From Clostridium sp. CAG:417 (GTDB taxonomy: Bacteria > Bacillota_I > Bacilli_A > RF39 > UBA660): a DNA stretch of 64,000 nucleotides. This document shows, in pieces, positions 43,614 to 52,449 of this stretch. How positions within the stretch are numbered: the stretch's first letter is position 1; every line of letters starts with the position of its first letter. Both the position numbers and the translations under genes were made by a program. The stretch lies in assembly GCA_000432835.1 (NCBI GenBank), contig FR890375.1, forward strand, positions 186,001 through 250,000, read 5' to 3'. The notes beneath the pieces are model-generated. The model had not been told where the DNA came from and searched no databases. It saw only the letters and a list, made by a program, of their open reading frames with translations.

Positions 43614-45563
43614 TTATTTACTAGCTTTTAATTCGAATAAGATATCTCTTAATTCCATAGCTCGTTCGAAGTCTAAGTTTTTAGCAGCTTCTTTCATTTC
43701 TGCTTCTACTGTATCTATAGTTTTAGCTATTTCCTTCTTACTTACTTTAGTAGTTTTTACCTCAGCTGTATCAATATTACTGATTACTTCTCGAATTTCT
43801 TTCTTTATAGTTTGTGGAACAATATTATGACTAATATTATATTGTTGTTGAATTTTTCTTCTTCTTTCTGTCTCTTCGATAGCTTCTTTCATTGAATCAG
43901 TAATTTTATCGGCATACATGATAACATTTCCGTTAGCATTTCTTGCGCATCTACCTATTATCTGGATTAAGCTTCTACTGCTTCGTAGGAATCCTTCTTT
44001 ATCGGCATCTAATATCGCAATTAGTGATACTTCCGGAATATCTAGCCCTTCTCTTAGAAGATTTATTCCAACTAAGACATCATACTTTCCTACTCTTAAA
44101 TCATGGATTATTTGAAGTCGTTGTAATGATTTTATTTCAGAATGAAGATAGGCAACTTTTATATCAAGCTCTTTTAAGTAGTTGGTTAACTCTTCACTCA
44201 TTCTGATGGTTAAAGTAGTGATTAATACTCTTTCATTTTTCTTGATTCGTTCATTAATTTCACCAACCAAGTCATCTATTTGTCCTTCTGATCCTCTTAC
44301 TTCAATTGTCGGATCTAGTAGGCCAGTAGGTCTTATTATTTGTTCTACATATTTATTGTGACAATGCGCTAACTCTAAATCTCCAGGTGTAGCTGATATA
44401 TATATAACTTGATTTATCTTTTTTTCAAACTCATCATATTTTAGTGGCCTATTATCTAGAGCACTTGGTAATCTAAAACCATAATCTACCAAGTTCATTT
44501 TTCTAGCTCTATCACCATTATACATTCCTCTTACTTGGGGTAGTGTAACATGTGATTCATCAACTACTAATAAATAATCATCTGGAAAAAAATCCATTAA
44601 AGTAGTAGGAGTTTCTCCAGGATTCCTTCCGGCCATTGGTGCAGAATAATTTTCTATTCCAGAGCAAAATCCAGTTTCTTCAAGCATTTCAAGATCATAG
44701 TTAGTTCTTTGTTCAAGTCTTTCGGCCGCTAAGAGTTTATTACTATTTTTTAATTCGGTTAATCGTTCCGCTAGTTCTTTCTTAATACGTTTTATAGCTT
44801 CTTTTAGCTTTTCATCACTTACTACGAAGTGACTTGCTGGGAAAAGACTAATTGTTTTTTTAGAGGTTAAAGAAACGCCTGTTAAAGCATCAATTTCTGA
44901 TATTTTATCTATTTCATCACCAAAAAACTCTATTCTATATCCCTTCTTATTTTCATAAGCTGGTATTATTTCAACTATATCTCCTCTTACTCTGAATGTA
45001 CCACGTTTAAAATCAAGGTCATTTCTTTCATAAAGCATATCTACTAGCTTTGTTAGGACTTCATTTCTTTCTATTTCTTTTCCTACACTTAGAGTAAGCA
45101 TTTTATTTTTATATTCCTCAACTTCACCAATACCATAAATACATGAAACACTAGCAACAACAATGACATCACGTGATGATAATAAGGAAGATGTTGCTCT
45201 ATGACGTAGTTCATCTATTTCATCATTTATTGATGAATCCTTTTCAATATAAGTATCGGTTGATGGAACATAGGCTTCAGGTTGATAATAGTCGTAGTAT
45301 GATACAAAATATTCAACGTGATTGTTAGGAAAAAATTCTTTAAGCTCTGAATAAAGTTGTCCCGCAAGTGTTTTATTGTGAGCTAAAACTAGTGTTGGTT
45401 TGTTAACCTTTTCTATAACATTTGCAATAGTAAATGTTTTACCTGTTCCTGTTGCGCCCAATAAAACCTGTTCTTTTTTGCCTTCTTCAAGTCCTTCTAC
45501 TAGCTCTTTTATAGCTTCAGGTTGATCTCCACTTGGCTTATATTTTGACTCTAATTTAAACAT
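43614..45563 (-). CDS. uvrB: UvrABC system protein B
   Basis: 649 aa. Helicase-like motifs: Walker A LLGATGTGKTFTIANVI, the beta-hairpin YYDYYQPEAYVP that clamps DNA, VDESHVT (motif II) and QIIGRCARN (motif VI). The C-terminal UVR motif (EMKEAAKNLDFERAMELRD) binds UvrC. Strong SD (GGAGG) precedes ATG. First gene of the uvrB-uvrA-...-whiA array. Confidence 0.98.
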   Translation of the reverse strand: MFKLESKYKPSGDQPEAIKELVEGLEEGKKEQVLLGATGTGKTFTIANVIEKVNKPTLVLAHNKTLAGQLYSELKEFFPNNHVEYFVSYYDYYQPEAYVPSTDTYIEKDSSINDEIDELRHRATSSLLSSRDVIVVASVSCIYGIGEVEEYKNKMLTLSVGKEIERNEVLTKLVDMLYERNDLDFKRGTFRVRGDIVEIIPAYENKKGYRIEFFGDEIDKISEIDALTGVSLTSKKTISLFPASHFVVSDEKLKEAIKRIKKELAERLTELKNSNKLLAAERLEQRTNYDLEMLEETGFCSGIENYSAPMAGRNPGETPTTLMDFFPDDYLLVVDESHVTLPQVRGMYNGDRARKMNLVDYGFRLPSALDNRPLKYDEFEKKINQVIYISATPGDLELAHCHNKYVEQIIRPTGLLDPTIEVRGSEGQIDDLVGEINERIKKNERVLITTLTIRMSEELTNYLKELDIKVAYLHSEIKSLQRLQIIHDLRVGKYDVLVGINLLREGLDIPEVSLIAILDADKEGFLRSSRSLIQIIGRCARNANGNVIMYADKITDSMKEAIEETERRRKIQQQYNISHNIVPQTIKKEIREVISNIDTAEVKTTKVSKKEIAKTIDTVEAEMKEAAKNLDFERAMELRDILFELKASK

Positions 45564-45593
45564 AATAACCTCCTATCCATAACATTATTATTT

Positions 45594-45986
45594 GATAACT
45601 TTGCTTTTCACAAACACCCTTTTACTAATAATATATTGGTATTTGAATTCATGTTGATATTTTTCAAATAACCCATGTTTTTTGTTTAATTTTTCTAATT
45701 TAGCAATCAAATATTACTAAAAATCATATTTTTTTATCTTTTGAGCAATCAACTCCAATTTTAGGCAACTCTTTAAAGATGATGCTTTCTGGTAATTTAT
45801 TTTAACACTTATTTTATAATCAAACAATTAGTTTTCGCTTACTTGTTATTGTTTATATAAAATTAGTAGTTTACTATCTTAAATTATTTATATTTGGTAT
45901 TTTATTTCAATTTAAGAAGAGGGGTATTACTTTTAATAACTCAATTATATTTTTTTACATACTATATAAAAGAAAGGATAATACGT
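45594..45986. other. Intergenic region with a minus-strand coding remnant
   Basis: Roughly 390 bases without an intact gene. On the minus strand, two short coding-like stretches without starts can be read (containing SIIFKELPKIGVDC near 45.75 kb and EKLNKKHGLFEKYQHEF near 45.66 kb), separated by stops; they look like the decayed end of a gene I cannot identify. On the plus strand the last 60 bases hold a promoter for the collagen-like fragment. Confidence 0.4.
45939..45966 (+). promoter_or_regulatory. Possible sporulation-type promoter of the collagen-like gene
   Basis: CATACTATA (45958-45966) fits the sigma-E/K -10 pattern CATANNNTA, with AC 17 bases upstream (45939-45940), 21 bases before the ATG. 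Confidence 0.35.
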
Positions 45987-46100
45987 ATGAGTAACTGTAA
46001 TGATGATTATGAACAAATCCGAAAAAAATTAAGTGGATGTAATCGTGATGTTAAGTATATTTTCGTTCAGGGTTTAGCTGGTCCGACCGGGGGAGATTGA
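45987..46100 (+). pseudogene. N-terminal fragment of a collagen-like surface protein
   Basis: 37 aa from ATG at 45987 (SD AAAGGAT): begins MSNCNDDYEQIRKKLSGCNR and then YIFVQGLAGPTGGD before a stop. This Cys-containing N-terminus followed by Gly-X-Y is typical of collagen-like spore or surface proteins (BclA-type) in gut Bacillota, which are normally hundreds of residues long. Here the collagen region stops after two triplets. A larger related fragment lies at 52.45-53.16 kb. Confidence 0.6.
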
Positions 46101-46240
46101 AGGATAAACCCAAAATATAAAAAAGTATTAAAAAAGCCTTATAATACAAGGAATTTCTGATGTTATCGTTCAATTGATTTATTTTAATTATTATAGAAAT
46201 TTTCAAAAAAATAATATAAAACTTATATATTTACTCAAAA

Positions 46241-46262
46241 GTTCTCTAATGAGAGCTTTTTT
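46241..46262 (+). terminator. Terminator downstream of the collagen-like fragment
   Basis: GTTCTC/GAGAGC hairpin (46241-46246 with 46251-46256, one G-U pair) followed by TTTTTTA. Confidence 0.6.
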
Positions 46263-46297
46263 ATTTGTTATAAAAGATAAAGGGGGGATTGATAAAT

Positions 46298-46594
46298 ATG
46301 ACAAATGAAATTATAAAAGTTGGTACTTTTTTTAGTGGAATTGGTTCACCAGAAAAAGCATTAGAAAGATTAAAAAGAGAAGGACATATAAAAGATTATA
46401 AATTAGAATTTTTGTCAGAAATAGATAAAAATGCAATTAAGAGTTATTGTGTTATTCATAATGTAGAAGAACGTTTGAATTTAGGAAGTATAACAGATAT
46501 TAAGGGCCAAGATTTACCATATTGTGATTTATAGGTTGGTGGTTTTCCGTGTCAAGATATTAGTTGTGCTGAGAAAATGAAAGTATGATTAATT
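46298..46594 (+). pseudogene. Truncated C5 cytosine-specific DNA methyltransferase
   Basis: Start ATG at 46298 behind AAAGGGGGG. Motif I (GTFFSGIGSPEKAL) is intact. A TAG at 46532 interrupts the frame right before the catalytic motif IV (VGGFPCQDIS), which is still readable afterwards, and the gene ends a few codons later next to an insertion sequence. No 3' half is found beyond the element, so it was truncated by deletion as well. A relic of a restriction-modification or phage methylase. Confidence 0.85.
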
Positions 46595-46668
46595 TATGAT
46601 AATGTCTTAAGTGTTAACTTTTGAAAATGTCTCAAGTTAATATATAATACTCCACTGAGGTGGAAAAA

Positions 46669-47649
46669 ATGAAAGAGGTAAAATTAAGAATGAATGAACA
46701 AATTAATCATATAGTTAATCATGAAATTGCTTTAGAAGCTTCTCATCCTATGGGTGAAAAAACTAAATACTTTGGAGAAGTAATTGAACAAGATGGTTCT
46801 ATTCATATGTGGTTTGGTGGTGTTAAAACTTGCTTACATCTAGCTATAGATAAAGCTACTTCTACTATTGTTGGAGCTTGGTTTGATTACCAAGAAACTT
46901 TAAATGGCTATTATCATGTTTTATATCAAATATTAACTAATTATGGTATACCATACAAATTTTTTACTGATAATCGTACTGTATTTAACTATATGTCTCT
47001 AAATCCTGATAAAAGAACTAGTGATAAAGATGTTTTAACTCAATATGGTTATGCTTGTAAACAATTAGGTATTGGCCTAGTAACTTCTTCTGTTTCTCAA
47101 GCTAAAGGTTTAATTGAAAGAACAAATGGTACTTTTCAAGGAAGATTAATTAATGAATTAAAACTACACGGCATTACAACTATTGAAGAAGCCAATAAAT
47201 ATTTAATAGATTTTTTTGTTCCTTACTTTAATCAAAGATTTGCTTTAGATTATAAAAAATTTAAATCTGTCTTTGAAACATCACCTAGTAAAGAAAAAAT
47301 AAATTATACTCTAGCTATTTTAACTCCAAGAAAAATTGATAATGGCAATTATATTAAATATCAAAATAAATATTACCAACCATATTTAAACGATGCTTTA
47401 AAATGCTTTACCCCTAAAACTGAATGTTTAGTTATTAAAGCTTTTAATGGGGATTTACTAGTTTCTGTTGATGAACAAATTTTAGAATTAAAAGAACTAT
47501 CTAGAAATGAAAGATTCTCTAAAGAATTTGATGAGATTGTTGAGGTTAAAGAACATAAAAAACATCTTCCTCCAATGTCTCATCCTTGGAAACTAGCCAC
47601 TTTTAAAAAACAATTACAAAAAGCACATACTGATCATGTATATGCTTAA
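46669..47649 (+). CDS. DDE transposase of the 46.6-kb insertion sequence
   Basis: 326 aa from ATG at 46669 (SD GAGGTGG). Integrase-core residues: first Asp in EVIEQDGSIHMWF, second in FFTDNRTVF, Glu in KGLIERTNGTFQGR. This matches IS1202/ISNCY-type transposases, which usually have an N-terminal helix-turn-helix of about 100 residues; that part is absent, and only 69 bases separate the left end from the start codon. The C-terminal beta region with IKAFNGDLLVSVDEQ is complete. Possibly functional as a short form, or a non-autonomous derivative. Confidence 0.88.
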   Translation: MKEVKLRMNEQINHIVNHEIALEASHPMGEKTKYFGEVIEQDGSIHMWFGGVKTCLHLAIDKATSTIVGAWFDYQETLNGYYHVLYQILTNYGIPYKFFTDNRTVFNYMSLNPDKRTSDKDVLTQYGYACKQLGIGLVTSSVSQAKGLIERTNGTFQGRLINELKLHGITTIEEANKYLIDFFVPYFNQRFALDYKKFKSVFETSPSKEKINYTLAILTPRKIDNGNYIKYQNKYYQPYLNDALKCFTPKTECLVIKAFNGDLLVSVDEQILELKELSRNERFSKEFDEIVEVKEHKKHLPPMSHPWKLATFKKQLQKAHTDHVYA

Positions 47650-47662
47650 GGAAATTTTATGC

Positions 47663-47796
47663 CGAGAAAATCCAATAATTTAGGCAGTGATTTATCGTTA
47701 TGCTTAAAGCAATCAATTTTTAATTTGATTGACGTCCTATACTAGATAAATTACTGGGTTCCTAAATTATTGGAGGAATTGGAATAAATTTTCCCG
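47663..47796. repeat. Long imperfect hairpin in the tail of the insertion sequence
   Basis: Paired blocks: 47663-47671 with 47788-47796, 47672-47684 with 47761-47773 (13 bp perfect), 47685-47696 with 47745-47757, and an inner 7-bp stem 47710-47716 with 47725-47731. It lies between the transposase stop and the right end. It may be a structured RNA, a terminator/insulator, or a nested inverted-repeat element. Confidence 0.75.
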
Positions 47797-47937
47797 CTTA
47801 TATTTAAATTTTTTTAAGACATTTTCAAAAGTTATTGACATTATATGAGATTTATATTTATTTATAAAAAATAACTTTTTAATAATTTAATTATATGTTA
47901 GAATTATATTAGATATATTTAAATGTGGAGATATATA

Positions 47938-48231
47938 GTGAAAGTAATAACAATATGTGGTAGTTTAAGCTTTAAAGAAGAAATGATGATAATTGCAGAA
48001 AAACTAGCTTTAGAAGGTAACTGTATTCTTACACCAGTTTATCCTGTTAAAAATTTTTCTAAAACAGATACTCAATTAGAAAAATTAAAAGAAGCACATT
48101 TTAAAAGAATAGAACTATCTGACGCAATATATGTAATAAATAAAAATAATTATATTGGTGATAGTACTAAAATAGAAATAGATTATGCTAAAAAATTTAA
48201 AAAAGAAATTATGTATTTAGAGAAAATCTGA
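47938..48231 (+). CDS. Small nucleoside 2-deoxyribosyltransferase-like protein
   Basis: 97 aa from GTG at 47938 (SD GTGGAG); an in-frame ATG at 47923 overlaps that SD. Starts MKVITICGSLSFKEEMM, then ILTPVYPV, and SDAIYVINKNNYIGDSTKIE near the C-terminus. This small Rossmann-like fold is found in deoxyribosyltransferase-like proteins; the Glu nucleophile is not obvious, so the activity is unknown. First gene after the insertion sequence. Confidence 0.7.
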   Translation: MKVITICGSLSFKEEMMIIAEKLALEGNCILTPVYPVKNFSKTDTQLEKLKEAHFKRIELSDAIYVINKNNYIGDSTKIEIDYAKKFKKEIMYLEKI

Positions 48232-48303
48232 TTATATAATTTCTGGTTTATATAAAGACACATTTTTAATTTATTATATAATTGTAGTAAAGCGGGGTAT
48301 TAT

Positions 48304-49467
48304 ATGAATTTTGATGAAGATATTAATAGATATGGTTCAAATAGTTTGAAATATGATTTTATGAAAATGAAAAATAAACCAGATAATGTATTACCTATGT
48401 GGGTTGCAGATATGGACTTTAAATGCAGTGATGAAATATTGAATGATTTACACAAAAAAGTAAATCATGGAATCTTTGGTTATTCAAAAAACGATGAGGA
48501 ATATTTTAACGCAATAAAAAAATGGTATTTAAACAAATTTGATATTGAATTAAAACAAGAATGGTTGGTTATAACACCTGTAGTAGGTGTTGCTCTTGCT
48601 CAATCTGTTAAGGCTCTAACTAATGAAAATGATTATGTATTAATAAATAACCCAGTATATTATACATTTTCAAAAATAGTTTTAGATAATAAAAGACAAA
48701 TTATTAGTAGTGACTTAGTGTTGAGGGATGGTCATTATGAAATTGATTTTTCAGATTTTGAAAATAAAATTAAACAGTATAATGTGAAAATGTTTTTATT
48801 GTGTTCGCCTCATAATCCCATTGGTAGGGTTTGGACTAAAGATGAGTTGGATAAAATAGTAAAAATTTGTAGTAAATATAAGGTCTTTATTGTAAGTGAT
48901 GAAATTCATTGTGATTTTGCTTGGAATAACAATCATATTTGTTTATTAAAATATGAAAATTATAAGGATCATATAATTCTTTGCACATCCCCAACAAAGA
49001 CTTTTAATTTAGCTGGACTCCAAATTTCTAACATATTTATTCCTGATATAGATGTGAGAAAAAAATTTCAAAGAGAATTATGGAATTCTGGTTATAGTTT
49101 GGTAAATATAATGGGGTTAGTTGCTGGTGAATCTGCATATAAAAATGGAGAAAATTGGTTAAATGAATTAAAAATATATATAATTGAAAATATAAAATAT
49201 ACAGATGATTTTCTAAAGAAAAAAATACCAAAAATAAAATTAATATATCCGGAAGGAACATATCTTTTGTGGCTTGATTTTAATGAGTTTAATTTATCCG
49301 ATGATATGTTAGAAGATTTATTATTAAATAAAGCAAAGTTATGGTTGGATAGTGGAAAAAAATTTGGAAAAACCGGAAGTGGATTTCAGAGAATGAATGT
49401 TGCATTGTCTAGGGCAAAATTAAAATGTGCTTTAGAAAGTCTTGAAAAGGCTTTTAAAGATTTATAG
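48304..49467 (+). CDS. PatB/MalY-type PLP-dependent C-S lyase
   Basis: 387 aa fold-type I aminotransferase family. MWVADMDFKCSDEI near the N-terminus is the PatB/MalY signature; the PLP Lys is in TSPTKTFNLAGLQ, with HNPIGRVWTKDEL and VSDEIHCDFAW binding the cofactor ring. Relatives cleave cystathionine or Cys-conjugates. Ribosome site GCGGGG precedes the ATG. Plus-strand accessory gene downstream of an insertion sequence. Confidence 0.9.
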   Translation: MNFDEDINRYGSNSLKYDFMKMKNKPDNVLPMWVADMDFKCSDEILNDLHKKVNHGIFGYSKNDEEYFNAIKKWYLNKFDIELKQEWLVITPVVGVALAQSVKALTNENDYVLINNPVYYTFSKIVLDNKRQIISSDLVLRDGHYEIDFSDFENKIKQYNVKMFLLCSPHNPIGRVWTKDELDKIVKICSKYKVFIVSDEIHCDFAWNNNHICLLKYENYKDHIILCTSPTKTFNLAGLQISNIFIPDIDVRKKFQRELWNSGYSLVNIMGLVAGESAYKNGENWLNELKIYIIENIKYTDDFLKKKIPKIKLIYPEGTYLLWLDFNEFNLSDDMLEDLLLNKAKLWLDSGKKFGKTGSGFQRMNVALSRAKLKCALESLEKAFKDL

Positions 49468-49520
49468 ATAAATGTTTTTATGCATTAATGTTTAAAAGAT
49501 AATTGATAGGAGTTGTTTTA

Positions 49521-50069
49521 ATGAAGAAAGTAGATAATGAATATATTGAAAAATACAATTTAGATAGTTATGTTTGGTATGCCTGCTATGGGTCTAATCT
49601 TAGTATGGATAGGTTAATGATTTATATAAATGGTGATCAAAATGGTAAATTTGGTCATAAAGAAGGGTGTAGTGATAAAACTAAACCGCTAGATGCTAAA
49701 CCATATATTTTTCCTTGCCCTGTATATTTTGCCAAACATAGTAAGAGATGGAATGGTGGAGTTGCATTTTTAGATTATGAACATACAGGAAAAAGTTATG
49801 GTAAGATATACAAATTAAAAATGAATCAATTTAGGGATGTATTAAAGCAAGAACAAGGTGATAAATCATATGATGCCATAATATATGTTGGAGAATATGA
49901 TGGATTACCAATCTTTACATTTACTGCATCGCATAAAAGAGATGATTTAGAATCTCCAAGTAAAGAATATCGTGATGTTATAAAAAAAGGTATATTGGAA
50001 ACTTATGCAAATTTGACAGTAGATGATGTTGAAAGATATTTTTTAGATTGCGAAAATAATAATAAATAG
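49521..50069 (+). CDS. Gamma-glutamylcyclotransferase-like protein
   Basis: 182 aa from ATG at 49521 (SD AGGAG). WYACYGSNLSMDRLM carries the YGSN motif of the GGCT fold, and KSYGKIYKLK plus YDGLPIFTF are consistent with it. Family members split gamma-glutamyl peptides to 5-oxoproline; the real substrate is unknown. The PatB-type lyase upstream and a transporter 7 bases downstream suggest a small thiol/amino-acid or drug-conjugate detoxification cassette (inference). Confidence 0.75.
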   Translation: MKKVDNEYIEKYNLDSYVWYACYGSNLSMDRLMIYINGDQNGKFGHKEGCSDKTKPLDAKPYIFPCPVYFAKHSKRWNGGVAFLDYEHTGKSYGKIYKLKMNQFRDVLKQEQGDKSYDAIIYVGEYDGLPIFTFTASHKRDDLESPSKEYRDVIKKGILETYANLTVDDVERYFLDCENNNK

Positions 50070-50076
50070 GCATAAA

Positions 50077-51285
50077 ATGAATGAAAATAAAAAATCAAAA
50101 AGAATACTAAAAATTTTACCATGGTATATGGGATTATCATATGGATTATTGTTTTATACACCAATAAGTACATTGTTTTTTACAATTGCTAAAAATTTAA
50201 GTCCATCACAAATAACGCTTTTAGGAACAATATCTACCTTATTGTGTATATTACTTCAACCATCACTATTAAAAATTATAAAAAAAATAAACAATGTATT
50301 ATCTGTAAGAATTGGTTCTATATTGTTATTGCTTTCTGTATTATTGATTACATTTGGCAATTTTTATATGATAATGATAGGAATTATATTAGAAACAATA
50401 GCATTTACTTTTAAAGATATGATAAATATTATACTTAGAAATAATTTAATATATGCTTTTAAAAGTGATGAATATATAAAGTATAAAAATAAATCCTTTT
50501 TGATATATTCAATAGCAACCGCTACAATTGCCTTAGTAGTGGGATATTTATTTAATTTGAATTATTATATTCCAATGATTTGTTGTATGATTTGTTGCAC
50601 AATTATTATTATTATGTCATTATTTATTGATGATATAAAAACAGAAAATGTTGAAGAAAAAAGTAATAACAGTTATAGCAAAATAATAATAAAGAATAAG
50701 ATGATTATTAATATAATTTTGTTTTTTGGATTAATAAGAACTTGTATTGCGTTAGGATTCAATAATTCTGAATTATTTATTCAACAAGAATTAAAATATT
50801 TTTTTAATATTGCTAAAACTACATATTATTTTAGTTTAATAGTATTTGTTTCTAGAATTGTTAGAATATTATCTAATTTATGTTTAAATAAAATTTACCT
50901 AAAACTTAGAGAAAAATTGTTAATTTTATTGCCAAGTTTATTGATGATTTCTTTTGGATTTATTGTATTTAGTCATTATTTAATTGATAATTTATTGATT
51001 AAATTTTTAATTATGTGTTTGTCTTATTCAATTGTTGTGGCATTGATAGATTTCTTTACATCTGTTATTCAAGATACTGTTTTAGATAAAACATCAAGTA
51101 GTGAACAACAAGCAGCACTTACTTATTTATCACTATCATATAAGGTATTTAAAGTGATATTTGGTTGCTTTGTATCATTAATATTATTAAGATATTCACT
51201 TGTTTATGTATTAATATTTTTGATAGTATTGATTTTAGTAGGTATGATATTTTTTAGCGAAACATATAAAAAGTTAATTAAATAG
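50077..51285 (+). CDS. MFS-type transporter
   Basis: 402 aa with 11-12 hydrophobic segments and a short charged N-terminus (MNENKKSKRILKILPWYMG). Layout fits the major facilitator superfamily, with two six-helix halves joined by a charged loop near residue 195 (DDIKTENVEEKSNN). No drug-family motif is recognised. It follows the GGCT-like gene by 7 bases and is probably cotranscribed. Confidence 0.8.
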   Translation: MNENKKSKRILKILPWYMGLSYGLLFYTPISTLFFTIAKNLSPSQITLLGTISTLLCILLQPSLLKIIKKINNVLSVRIGSILLLLSVLLITFGNFYMIMIGIILETIAFTFKDMINIILRNNLIYAFKSDEYIKYKNKSFLIYSIATATIALVVGYLFNLNYYIPMICCMICCTIIIIMSLFIDDIKTENVEEKSNNSYSKIIIKNKMIINIILFFGLIRTCIALGFNNSELFIQQELKYFFNIAKTTYYFSLIVFVSRIVRILSNLCLNKIYLKLREKLLILLPSLLMISFGFIVFSHYLIDNLLIKFLIMCLSYSIVVALIDFFTSVIQDTVLDKTSSSEQQAALTYLSLSYKVFKVIFGCFVSLILLRYSLVYVLIFLIVLILVGMIFFSETYKKLIK

Positions 51286-51344
51286 TACATTAAAAGAATT
51301 ATATATAGTATATTAAATATTTAAAAGAAAGGAAGATGATTAAT

Positions 51345-52028
51345 ATGAAAAGAATAAGTGATATTATGTGGGGATTAATTTTTATTATAATTGGTGTAAT
51401 ATTAGGAGGAAATGCCCTTGATATATTTAATATTAATTTATTTTTTGATGGTTGGTGGACATTATTTATTATTGTACCAACATTTATTGGGTTAGTGACT
51501 GATAACGATAAAATAGGAAATCTTATTGGTTTAATAATAGGATTGATTATGTTATTTGCATGTAGAGGGTTATTTGACTTTAAATTAATATGGAAACTTA
51601 TTTTACCATTAATTTTTGTAATTATTGGATTATCTCTTATTTTTAAGAATAACATCAATAAAGAAGTAAATGAGAAAATAAAAAAATTAAATGAAAATCT
51701 AAGTTCTAACGATGGTTATACTGCTACATTTTCTGGTCAAAATTTGAATTTTGATGGTGAAGAATTTAAAGGATCTAATTTGAACGCAATATTTGGTGGA
51801 ATAAAATTAGATCTAAGAAAGGCTATTATAAGTGAAGATATTGTTATAAATACAAGTAGTATTTTTGGTGGAATCGATATTTATATTCCTGATAATTGTA
51901 AGGTAAAAATAAAGTCAAATTCAATATTTGGTGGCGTATCAAATAATAAAAAATGTAATGTAGATGATAATTCATATACTATTTATATTAATGCTTCTTG
52001 TATGTTTGGTGGTGTAGAAATTAAATGA
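51345..52028 (+). CDS. LiaF-like membrane protein
   Basis: 227 aa from ATG at 51345 (SD AAGGAAG; a GTG/ATT start nine bases earlier is unlikely). Four membrane helices (about 1-105), then a C-terminal beta domain with repeated FGG turns (AIFGGIKLDLR, SIFGGIDIYIP, SIFGGVSNNK, CMFGGVEIK), the LiaF/VraT cell-envelope-sensing architecture. No LiaRS two-component genes are adjacent. Its stop overlaps the next ATG by 4 bases. Confidence 0.88.
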   Translation: MKRISDIMWGLIFIIIGVILGGNALDIFNINLFFDGWWTLFIIVPTFIGLVTDNDKIGNLIGLIIGLIMLFACRGLFDFKLIWKLILPLIFVIIGLSLIFKNNINKEVNEKIKKLNENLSSNDGYTATFSGQNLNFDGEEFKGSNLNAIFGGIKLDLRKAIISEDIVINTSSIFGGIDIYIPDNCKVKIKSNSIFGGVSNNKKCNVDDNSYTIYINASCMFGGVEIK

Positions 52029-52339
52029 CAACTGCTCAAAAAATAATAAAATATTGTGCTGTTGCATTTGCAATCTTTTTAATTATTACAATTATATCGG
52101 CAGTTTTATTTGCTTGTTGTGGATTATTAAATGCAATTGGTATTATTAATTCTAAAGAAGATACTTTATTAGAAAATATGGTTACTATATCGGATAATGC
52201 TAAAGTTAAAGCTGGTAATAAAGAATATTTACAGTATAGAGGAAATTCATCTCAAAATGGACATATTTGTGATAATACAGAGTCAATTGATTTAAATGAG
52301 TTTAAACAATATATACTTGACAACATTAAAAATAAATGA
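52025..52339 (+). CDS. Small membrane protein coupled to the LiaF-like gene
   Basis: 104 aa. N-terminus MTTAQKIIKYCAVAFAIFLI with one membrane helix (about 10-40) resembles the start of DUF4097-type proteins that usually follow LiaF-like genes, which continue into a large beta domain. Here only about 65 soluble residues follow, and the downstream DNA shows coding-like but stop-interrupted sequence. Probably truncated. Confidence 0.6.
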   Translation: MTTAQKIIKYCAVAFAIFLIITIISAVLFACCGLLNAIGIINSKEDTLLENMVTISDNAKVKAGNKEYLQYRGNSSQNGHICDNTESIDLNEFKQYILDNIKNK

Positions 52340-52449
52340 ATATTTTGATTTATCAAAAGTAAGTAAAGAATATTATTTACAAAACGTTTATTCAAATATA
52401 GATTGATTGGAATTTGTATTCTGCTTAGAATTTATACCTTAAGGTTATT

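Larger units (their letters stand above)
46600..47843 (+). mobile_element. Complete insertion sequence, IS1202/ISNCY type
   Basis: 1244 bp bounded by imperfect inverted ends (TAATGTC... and ...GACATTA) that share the block AACTTTTGAAAATGTCT about 10-15 bases further in. The direct repeat TATGA flanks it on both sides (46595-46599 and 47844-47848), a clear 5-bp target duplication. It contains one transposase gene and a 190-bp noncoding tail with a long hairpin. It sits at the end of the methyltransferase relic. Confidence 0.85.
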
